NCBI GenBank assembly: GCA_002408465.1
Contig: DHSM01000032.1
Coordinates: forward strand, 1 to 13,917
Direction: 5' to 3'
DNA: 13,917 nucleotides
DNA from: Firmicutes bacterium UBA5286
Lineage (GTDB): Bacteria > Bacillota > Proteinivoracia > UBA4975
Positions within the stretch are counted from its first letter, which is position 1. Each line of letters starts with the position of its first letter. Positions 1 through 5,497 of the stretch are shown here, one piece after another. The notes beneath the pieces were generated by a model. That model was not told the DNA's origin. It was given only the letters and a program-made list of their open reading frames with translations, and did not search any database. A program made the translations under genes and the position numbers.

Positions 1-1214
1 TCGTAGGGTTCGTGAATTTTTCCGTTTATTTCTTTGAGAATAGGCTTAGGTTTGGAAATTTGAAGTTCATAGCCCTCCCGGCGCAGGGTCTCTACCAATA
101 CTCCTAAGTGCAGTTCCCCCCGGCCGGAGACCTGAAAGGCATCGGGGGAATCGGTTTCCTCCACCCGCAGGCTGACATTGGTCTCGGCTTCTTTGAAGAG
201 CCGGGCCCGGAGCTGGCGGGAAGTAACAAACCTGCCTTCACGGCCGGCAAAGGGACTGTCATTGACCAGAAAAGTCATGGTCATGGTGGGTTCATCGATT
301 TCAAGCAGAGGCAGGGGCTGAGGATTATCGGGATCACTGATGGTTTCGCCGATATTGATATCCCCCAGGCCGGCAATGGCCACGATATCGCCGGCTTTGG
401 CTAGTTCCGCTTCCACGCGCCTGAGGCCGTCATAGGTCCAGAGCTTGCCGATTCTTTGGGCTTGGACTGTGCCATCCTGTTTGCACAGGGCAATTTGTTG
501 TCCTGCCCTAATCTGGCCGTTGCGGATGCGGCCGATGGCGATGCGACCAACATAGTCATCATAGTCCAGGGTGTTGATTTGCATCTGGAGCAGGCCGTCC
601 ACATCGGCGGTAGGGGCGGGAATCTCGGCAATCATCATCTCAAAAAGAGGTTTGAGGTCGGCGCCGGGCTGATGATAATCCAGGGAGGCTGTTCCATTCC
701 GGGCTTCGGCGTAGATGACGGGGAAGTCCAGCTGCCAGTCGGCGGCATCCAGCTCCACAAAGAGGTCAAAGATTTCATTGAGGACCTCATCTGGCCGAGC
801 GTCGGGGCGGTCAATTTTATTGATGACAACGATAATGCGCAAGTTTCGCTCCAGGGCTTTGCGCAGGACAAACTTGGTCTGAGCCATGGGGCCCTCAAAG
901 GCATCCACTAGCAAGAGGGCTCCATCCACCATGCGCAGCACCCGCTCGACCTCGCCGCCAAAGTCGGCGTGGCCCGGGGTATCGACGATATTGATTTTTA
1001 TCCCGTCATAGTGGACGGAAGTGTTTTTGGATAAGATGGTTATTCCCCGCTCCCGCTCTAAGTCGCCGGAATCCATCACTCGCTCGGCCACCTTTTCATT
1101 GGCCCGGAAAATTCCCGCCTGCCGTAGCAGGCCGTCCACCAAGGTGGTCTTGCCGTGGTCAACATGGGCGATGATGGCAATGTTTCTGAGGTTTTCTTGA
1201 ATCGCAGCAGTCAT
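1..1214 (-). CDS. typA: Translational GTPase TypA/BipA, N-terminal part (3' end outside window)
   Basis: Ribosome-associated GTPase of the EF-G/LepA class, implicated in ribosome assembly and stress or low-temperature growth. About 404 residues are visible of the roughly 610 usual in the family; the rest lies beyond base 1. Visible motifs: P-loop AHVDHGKT (residues 16-23), the TypA-typical DLERERGITI switch region (about 51-60), DTPGH (78-82) and the guanine-specificity motif NKID (132-135). They are followed by the beta-barrel domain II, with RIAIGRIRNGQI near 220 and GDINIGETISDP near 285, and the start of the EF-G domain III-like part (SGRGELHLGVLVETLRREGYE). The start is the ATG at 1212-1214. 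Its Shine-Dalgarno is weak (AAGGA at some distance, GGTGAT close). It is divergent from the radical SAM gene and has its own sigma-A-like promoter. Identification is secure. Confidence 0.96.
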   Translation of the reverse strand, partial: MTAAIQENLRNIAIIAHVDHGKTTLVDGLLRQAGIFRANEKVAERVMDSGDLERERGITILSKNTSVHYDGIKINIVDTPGHADFGGEVERVLRMVDGALLLVDAFEGPMAQTKFVLRKALERNLRIIVVINKIDRPDARPDEVLNEIFDLFVELDAADWQLDFPVIYAEARNGTASLDYHQPGADLKPLFEMMIAEIPAPTADVDGLLQMQINTLDYDDYVGRIAIGRIRNGQIRAGQQIALCKQDGTVQAQRIGKLWTYDGLRRVEAELAKAGDIVAIAGLGDINIGETISDPDNPQPLPLLEIDEPTMTMTFLVNDSPFAGREGRFVTSRQLRARLFKEAETNVSLRVEETDSPDAFQVSGRGELHLGVLVETLRREGYELQISKPKPILKEINGKIHEPY

Positions 1215-1263
1215 ATATATCACCAAATCCTTCTGCAGTCAGGTTATTTAGGCAGCACAGAAT

Positions 1264-1292
1264 ACTATACTACTATCCGCCCAATCTGTAAA
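1264..1292 (-). promoter_or_regulatory. Sigma-A-type promoter of typA
   Basis: On the minus strand, TTTACA (1287-1292) and TATAGT (1264-1269) are separated by exactly 17 bp; each box matches the consensus at 5 of 6 positions. This places the transcription start about 45 bp upstream of the typA ATG. Confidence 0.65.
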
Positions 1293-1296
1293 CTGC

Positions 1297-1316
1297 GGGG
1301 GCGGGCGGGGGCGGGG
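1297..1316 (+). other. G-rich tract with G-quadruplex potential, upstream of typA promoter
   Basis: Four runs of guanine, G5-C-G3-C-G5-C-G4, with single-cytosine loops, lie on the plus strand 4 bp upstream of the typA -35 box. Single-nucleotide loops are the classically most stable quadruplex arrangement. The tract runs into GGGGACGTACC, which resembles one end of a REP-type palindrome, so it could instead be the eroded remains of such a repeat. Structure formation is inferred only from the sequence. Confidence 0.55.
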
Positions 1317-1481
1317 ACGTACCTTTCTGTCGCAGTTTCGACACCGTGGTCTTTATCCTTACTGTCAGTGTTTTTTTACGGTTTCGTTCCTTAGCATGCC
1401 GCCATGGGAGCACTATATTCGAAGGTGGATTTATGATACCATGGCTGCAGGAACTTCGGGCTGCGAAAGGGAGTGAGCCAA

Positions 1482-3110
1482 TTGTCGCAACGAGTTTTTA
1501 TATTGGACGGTTATTTGGATGAGCCCTCCTGTCTGGGGGTGCCGCCATACATATCTCCCCATGTCCGTTATACCTACGGCGCCCTTCGGGCCGCCGGCCT
1601 GGAGAGCGGGGAAATCGGGTATGGGACAATTGACCAGCTCCGCCGCAATCCGGCAATGCATTTTCAACTGGCTGCGGCAGCAATTGTAGTCATCATCGCA
1701 GGCACCACCGTTCCCGGCAAATACCTGGGGGGCATGCCCATATCCCTTCAGGAGATCCGGGATCTGGCAGGCCAGCTGAAGGGCCCTAAGGTAATTCTCA
1801 GTGGCCCGATAATCCATTGTGACCTAGACTATGGTCCTGTAGACTACATCGCCAAAGAGATACCCGGACTGGTGGCTTACCAACTGCTGACGGGCGAAAA
1901 TTTGGCGGGCAAGCTGTCGGCCGCTGAGATTGTCGATGCTTGGGCGCCTCTTGGAGCCGAGGTTACTTGCAAGCATCCCAGCTTTCCTCAGTTGGTCTGC
2001 GAGCTGGAGACTTTCCGGGGATGTCCCCGAACCAGCCATTGCAGCTTCTGTAGCGAACGCTTCAAAAAGGTTACCTATCAACGCAGCATCGCCGGGATAA
2101 TCGCTGAAGTGGGGGCGCTGGCGGCCCTGGGGAATACCTGCTTCCGCCTGGGCGCCCAGACCGACCTCTTGCTCTTTCAGGCCATTCAGGAGAACGGGAA
2201 ACTGGTTCCCAATCCCGGTGCAATTGAAGAGCTGTATGCAGGAATAAGGAAAGCGGCCCCAAGACTCAAGGTGCTGCATATGGACAATATCAATCCGGCG
2301 ACCATCGCCGATTTTCCCCGGGAATCTGCCCTGGCCCTGGGCATTATCGCAAAATATAATACCCCCGGGGATACCGCTGCCTTCGGTCTCGAATCCGCCG
2401 ATCCGGAAGTGCTGCGGGCAAATAACATCGGCACCGATGTGGAGAAGACTTTTCGTGCCATCGAGATTATGAATGAAGTGGGGGGCTGGCGCCAGGAAGG
2501 AATTCCTAAGCTGCTGCCGGGCCTCAACTTTCTTCATGGTCTCAGGGGAGAAAGCAAGCGAACCATGGACCTGAACCTGGAATTCTTGCGCCGGGTCCGG
2601 GATGCCGGTCTACTGGTGCGGCGCATCAACATCCGCCAGGTCAACCCCCTGGGCAGCTACAAACTCAGGAAAGATATAGCCAGCGCCTACAGATTTCAAC
2701 AATACAAGGATGCTGTGAATAAGGAGATTAACAAACCCATGCTCCAGAAGGTCTTTCCTCTTGGCACTCTCTATAGGGATGTAATAATTGAGGAATCAGA
2801 AGGTCTGACTGCCTATGGCCGTCAGCCCGGCACCTATCCAATCCTGGTGGGCATCCCCGGCAAGTTCCCCGTTGGCAGCAGCCTGGAGGTAAAAATTGTC
2901 GACCACGGCTACCGCTCCATTACCGGGCTGCCCTGGCCACTGAAAATCAGCGGGGCATCCATGGAGCAGTTGGCGGCCCTGCCGGGAATCGGCAAAAATA
3001 GGGCCAGGAAAATCTTCCTGGCTAAAGGGATAGACAGTATGGAAAAGCTGCAGCAGCTCCTGCCCGACGCTAACTTGATGGGTCTGGAGGACTATGTCAG
3101 CTTTGATTAA
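1482..3110 (+). CDS. Radical SAM protein with TRAM-like and helix-hairpin-helix C-terminus (COG1031 type)
   Basis: Predicted radical S-adenosylmethionine Fe-S enzyme of unknown reaction, about 542 residues. Numbering here is from the alternative GTG at 1473. An N-terminal alpha/beta region (about 7-135) looks like the cobalamin-binding-type fold common in this superfamily. It is followed by FRGCPRTSHCSFCSE, whose cysteines at 184, 190 and 193 are the likely 4Fe-4S ligands, spaced CX5CX2C rather than CX3CX2C. TIM-barrel-like sequence runs to about 400. A TRAM-like segment with YGRQPGTYP lies near 448-456, and a helix-hairpin-helix with LPGIGKNRARKI lies near 503-514. The last two modules suggest nucleic acid contact. 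The start is uncertain: GTG at 1473 directly abuts the Shine-Dalgarno AAAGGGAG, whereas TTG at 1482 sits about 8 bp downstream and is preferred. The 3' end from 2947 is duplicated at 4185. COG1031-type proteins are best known from archaea; substrate unknown. Confidence 0.85.
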   Translation: MSQRVFILDGYLDEPSCLGVPPYISPHVRYTYGALRAAGLESGEIGYGTIDQLRRNPAMHFQLAAAAIVVIIAGTTVPGKYLGGMPISLQEIRDLAGQLKGPKVILSGPIIHCDLDYGPVDYIAKEIPGLVAYQLLTGENLAGKLSAAEIVDAWAPLGAEVTCKHPSFPQLVCELETFRGCPRTSHCSFCSERFKKVTYQRSIAGIIAEVGALAALGNTCFRLGAQTDLLLFQAIQENGKLVPNPGAIEELYAGIRKAAPRLKVLHMDNINPATIADFPRESALALGIIAKYNTPGDTAAFGLESADPEVLRANNIGTDVEKTFRAIEIMNEVGGWRQEGIPKLLPGLNFLHGLRGESKRTMDLNLEFLRRVRDAGLLVRRINIRQVNPLGSYKLRKDIASAYRFQQYKDAVNKEINKPMLQKVFPLGTLYRDVIIEESEGLTAYGRQPGTYPILVGIPGKFPVGSSLEVKIVDHGYRSITGLPWPLKISGASMEQLAALPGIGKNRARKIFLAKGIDSMEKLQQLLPDANLMGLEDYVSFD

Positions 3111-3145
3111 ACCCGCTACGAAAAGTCCCGTCCCCGGTGTGGCGT
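2947..3145 (+). repeat. 199-bp perfect direct repeat, copy 1
   Basis: Identical base for base to 4185-4383 (offset 1238). It covers the last 53 codons of the radical SAM gene (the HhH domain), the TAA stop and 35 bp beyond, ending with the REP-like AAAAGTCCCGTCCCCGGTGT. Similarity stops sharply on both sides: only scattered matches precede 2947, and 3146 onwards differs from 4384 onwards. Together with copy 2 it brackets the DUF5667 unit. Confidence 0.98.
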
Positions 3146-3161
3146 CAGCATTTGCTCCAAC

Positions 3162-3189
3162 TTGGCGAGGCTGTTGCCGAATATATATG
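3162..3189 (+). promoter_or_regulatory. Possible promoter of the DUF5667 gene
   Basis: TTGGCG (3162-3167) and TATATG (3184-3189) are 16 bp apart in an AT-rich stretch starting just after repeat copy 1. The unit has its own terminators, so a private promoter is expected. The box matches are moderate and other registers in the TATATATGTATAC run are possible. Confidence 0.35.
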
Positions 3190-3216
3190 TATACAAGATT
3201 GAATGGAGGGCATGAA

Positions 3217-4053
3217 ATGAAACAGTACTTAGCGGTATTTTTTGCCTTGGTGTTAGTAATTGGGGCACTGCCAGGCGGCGTTTTTGCCCAGGGAGATAAC
3301 TTGGACCAAAGCAGTGTTGAAGTTGGAGAAGATGATCTTGGCGATAATGTGGAGGAGCCCGGTGATGATTCCGGTTTGCTTCCCGATTCTCCTTTTTATT
3401 TTTTAAAACAGATTATCGAAAACGTCAAGGTTATGTTTACTTTTAACGAAGAACGCAAGACAGATGTTTTGACTGATCTAGTTCAGCTTAGGGCCAATGA
3501 ATTAGAGGCTTTAGAGCTGAAATATGATGGCGAAGAGTTGTCAAAAAAGCAACAGTCTGTGTTGGACAAAGCAACAAAAAGACTAGAGAAATGCGCTGAA
3601 GGTCTCATCGACCGCTTGATAGGTGATGGCGAAGATGTTGAGGAACTGGAACTTACTGAAAAGGAAATATCCAAGTTGGAATCTGCTTTTGTCAATCTGG
3701 GAAAAGCTATGCAGAGGATTACTAATACCGAAGATGACGACCAAGATGACAATAAGATGCAGATGAAGATGGAGAAATTCCAGCAGCGAATTGGACATTT
3801 GGAGCAAGTGCGAGCGAAGGCCCCCGAAAGTGCTCAAAAAGGTTTGAATCGTGCTATCGAAAATGCTCAAAAACAACAGGAGCGCTGGCAGGCAAAGCAT
3901 GGTATAGGTGCAGGTAAAAATAAAGAGCGCAACCAGGGCGAGACCGAAGAAAACAAAGCAGAATTTGGCGAGCAAGAACAAAACCAGTCTGGCAAGCAGA
4001 ATCAAAACCAAAATGGTTCCGAAACCCATAATGGCCAGGGACCAAAAAACTAA
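3217..4053 (+). CDS. Exported DUF5667-domain protein with hydrophilic Q/N/K-rich tail
   Basis: The 278-residue protein begins with a clear Sec signal peptide: MKQY, a hydrophobic core, then VFA before QGD, with cleavage likely near residue 24. A short acidic linker follows (about 35-52). The segment LLPDSPFYFLKQIIENVKV (54-72) with FTFNEERKTDVL is the hallmark opening of DUF5667. Helical, charged sequence follows to about 215, and then a low-complexity tail rich in Gln, Asn, Lys and Glu. No membrane anchor or sortase motif is visible, so it is probably released or loosely wall-associated. The function is not known; do not infer one from the domain name. The start is the ATG at 3217 with Shine-Dalgarno TGGAGGG 6 bp upstream; an upstream ATG in the same frame (3094) lies inside the radical SAM gene and is rejected. 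Several lines counted by eye are 35-48% GC, against about 65% in a neighbouring radical SAM line, suggesting a separate origin. Confidence 0.82.
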   Translation: MKQYLAVFFALVLVIGALPGGVFAQGDNLDQSSVEVGEDDLGDNVEEPGDDSGLLPDSPFYFLKQIIENVKVMFTFNEERKTDVLTDLVQLRANELEALELKYDGEELSKKQQSVLDKATKRLEKCAEGLIDRLIGDGEDVEELELTEKEISKLESAFVNLGKAMQRITNTEDDDQDDNKMQMKMEKFQQRIGHLEQVRAKAPESAQKGLNRAIENAQKQQERWQAKHGIGAGKNKERNQGETEENKAEFGEQEQNQSGKQNQNQNGSETHNGQGPKN

Positions 4054-4064
4054 TTTAGATACTG

Positions 4065-4094
4065 GGGGGCCGTGGTTGCGGCCCCCTGTGTTTT
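4065..4094 (+). terminator. Rho-independent-like terminator after the DUF5667 gene
   Basis: GGGGGCCG (4065-4072) pairs perfectly with CGGCCCCC (4079-4086) around the loop TGGTTG, followed by TGTGTTTT. It begins 12 bp after the stop codon. The T tract is short. Confidence 0.7.
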
Positions 4095-4115
4095 GGATCC
4101 CTTGAGGAGTAGTAT

Positions 4116-4155
4116 AAAGGCAATCCAGGTCAGCTGGCTGGGCTGCCTTTTTATT
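4116..4155 (+). terminator. Second hairpin with T-rich tail, possible backup terminator
   Basis: AAAGGCA (about 4117-4123) pairs with TGCCTTT (about 4144-4150), with an inner CCAG/CTGG stem, followed by TTTTTATTTC. An A-rich 5' flank would let it also act on minus-strand transcripts arriving from the DUF2804 gene. Confidence 0.55.
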
Positions 4156-4184
4156 TCTGTCAACATGAAGTCCGTTCCTGTAAT

Positions 4185-4348
4185 TCAGCGGGGCATCCAT
4201 GGAGCAGTTGGCGGCCCTGCCGGGAATCGGCAAAAATAGGGCCAGGAAAATCTTCCTGGCTAAAGGGATAGACAGTATGGAAAAGCTGCAGCAGCTCCTG
4301 CCCGACGCTAACTTGATGGGTCTGGAGGACTATGTCAGCTTTGATTAA
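4185..4348 (+). pseudogene. Detached 3' fragment of the radical SAM gene (HhH domain)
   Basis: This part of repeat copy 2 encodes only the terminal 53 residues of the radical SAM protein, from SGASMEQLAALPGIGK to YVSFD and the same TAA. It lacks the catalytic domain. An in-frame ATG at 4199 would allow a 49-residue stand-alone HhH peptide, but only a poor ribosome-binding site (GCGGGGC) precedes it and two terminators lie upstream. It is most simply a by-product of the duplication. Confidence 0.8.
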
Positions 4349-4383
4349 ACCCGCTACGAAAAGTCCCGTCCCCGGTGTGGCGT
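4185..4383 (+). repeat. 199-bp perfect direct repeat, copy 2
   Basis: Exact copy of 2947-3145. It starts just after the second hairpin of the DUF5667 unit and ends 2 bp before the stop codon of the convergent DUF2804 gene (stop at 4386-4388). Removing one repeat plus the 1039 bp between the copies would join the radical SAM gene directly to the DUF2804 gene, giving a plausible ancestral arrangement. Confidence 0.98.
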
Positions 4384-4385
4384 TT

Positions 4386-5396
4386 TTACCAGCGGGCGAA
4401 ATGTTCTTCGGCCCAGCCGATTATGTCTTTAAAGGTGTATTTTTGTTGATCTGCATCGGTGACGGTGCCGCTGAAGCGGCCTATCATCTGATGGACTTCG
4501 GAGCGCAGCACCTTGGCGTCAGTCTTGGCTGTGCGGTGGAAGAAAGGGACAAAGATTACATTTGCCAGGCTGCTTTCGGTCTTCAGAGTCCAGGGCTGCA
4601 TAAAATCCGAGCTGTCGTATATAAACTGGACATCTTCGCTGATTTTGGTCAGGCGGCCGTCGATACAGATGCCGTTTTCATTCATGCCGGTGCCGTCGGT
4701 CCAGCCGGCGCCGAAGTTGAGGCCGATGGTATGGCCGTTGCTGATGCCTGATGCTCCGGCCCAGTTCCAAAAGCTGGAATAGGGCCAGATCCCCCGGCCC
4801 AGGTCCAGGCAGGCAAAGCCGCCCTGGGCATTGTACACCTTGTCCCCCATTGTGATTGAACCGGTGGTGGGCAGGGTGTTTTGTTTGGAGGTAAACTGAA
4901 ACTGGCGCTGGCTCCAGGGAATGACCACATTAAGGGTCTCATGGCCTTGGGGATGGCACACATCTAGTTCTGCGTTGAGGATCCTCCCGTCGAAATTGGG
5001 GGAGCTAACCCTGATTGTTACCCCTGTTGGCGTATGGATAAAGGAGAGGTTGAGTTTGGAATCCTGGAATTCCATATTGCCGTCGACGGTGTCGGGAAGC
5101 TTGCAGCCTCTGGCCAGCAGCCGGGGCACCGTCATTTCGTGAAAGTATCCAGTCTTGAAATCCAGGAAATAGACGAAGGCCAGGCCCATGTAGTCGATGT
5201 CTGAAAGTGTGACGGAAAAGAGGAATTCCTCAGTGGTGATGCACCAGTAATTCCACCGCTTTTTGCGGGGAAAGCGGCCCCGCAGATTGCAGCTATGCAG
5301 GGGTTGCCGGGACCAGCCAACAGCTTCGGGGTTTAGGGTCCCTTTTTCTGTGCACAGTCTTACTTTGCCGGTCAATTCCGGTTCATGATATGCCAT
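4386..5396 (-). CDS. DUF2804 domain-containing protein
   Basis: A 336-residue soluble protein without signal peptide or membrane segments, matching the whole DUF2804 family. The diagnostic N-terminal stretch is intact: TEKGTLNPEAVGWSRQPLHS, then CNLRGRFPRKKRWNYWC (about residues 15-50). Further family-like blocks are IPWSQRQFQFTSKQNTLPTTG (about 160-180), GGFACLDLGRGIWPYSSFWNWA (about 192-213) and LNFGAGWTDGTGMNENGI (about 225-243). The sequence is rich in aromatic residues and beta-type segments. The biochemical function is unknown. ATG at 5396 is chosen because AGGAGG lies about 8 bp upstream; the GTG at 5405 overlaps that site and would add only three residues. It is convergent with the radical SAM/DUF5667 side and lies downstream of, but is separated by a terminator from, the MMPL operon. 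Confidence 0.88.
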   Translation of the reverse strand: MAYHEPELTGKVRLCTEKGTLNPEAVGWSRQPLHSCNLRGRFPRKKRWNYWCITTEEFLFSVTLSDIDYMGLAFVYFLDFKTGYFHEMTVPRLLARGCKLPDTVDGNMEFQDSKLNLSFIHTPTGVTIRVSSPNFDGRILNAELDVCHPQGHETLNVVIPWSQRQFQFTSKQNTLPTTGSITMGDKVYNAQGGFACLDLGRGIWPYSSFWNWAGASGISNGHTIGLNFGAGWTDGTGMNENGICIDGRLTKISEDVQFIYDSSDFMQPWTLKTESSLANVIFVPFFHRTAKTDAKVLRSEVHQMIGRFSGTVTDADQQKYTFKDIIGWAEEHFARW

Positions 5397-5459
5397 TAAA
5401 TACACCTCCTGTATTGATACTTCTCTGCCTGGGGGTAATTTCCTGCAGGGATAGGTTCA

Positions 5460-5471
5460 CGTCCCCGGTGT
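5460..5471 (+). repeat. REP-like 12-bp motif CGTCCCCGGTGT, third copy
   Basis: Identical 12-mer to 3129-3140 and 4367-4378, which lie within the 199-bp repeats, and in the same orientation. It is preceded by AGGTTCA, which resembles the AAGGTACGTCCCC end of REP-type palindromes and is the approximate inverse of GGGGACGTACCTT at 1313-1325. No partner arm is present nearby, so it looks like a half-element. Confidence 0.5.
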
Positions 5472-5497
5472 AAAAAAAAGCCCTTGCGCAGGGCTTT
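5472..5497 (-). terminator. Rho-independent terminator of the TetR-MMPL-YhgE-like operon
   Basis: On the minus strand AAAGCCC and GGGCTTT form a perfect 7-bp stem around a 7-nt loop, followed by a run of eight T (complement of 5472-5479). The 5' arm overlaps the stop codon of the upstream gene (5496-5498). Confidence 0.9.

Noticed and set aside
456..911. Open frame on the plus strand opposite typA
   Set aside because: It is the mirror of strongly conserved TypA GTPase sequence; no Shine-Dalgarno and no recognisable protein family.
1824..2537. Long minus-strand frame inside the radical SAM gene
   Set aside because: Antisense shadow of a well-supported gene containing the Fe-S cluster motif; its composition reflects high-GC codon bias.
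3094..3216. Upstream extension of the DUF5667 frame beginning inside the radical SAM gene
   Set aside because: It would bury the signal peptide 41 residues inside the protein; the ATG at 3217 has a proper Shine-Dalgarno. The same N-terminal sequence reappears at 4332 only because of the 199-bp repeat.
3583..4233. Minus-strand frame with hydrophobic runs opposite the DUF5667 gene
   Set aside because: The hydrophobic stretches are the complement of Lys/Gln/Asn-rich codons; no ribosome-binding site, and it reads across both terminators.
2947..4383. Insertion sequence or composite transposon
   Set aside because: No transposase, no terminal inverted repeats, no short target duplication; the flanking repeats are gene 3' end sequence.
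4332..4751. Plus-strand frame starting in repeat copy 2 and running into the DUF2804 gene
   Set aside because: It is antisense to conserved DUF2804 sequence and has no Shine-Dalgarno.
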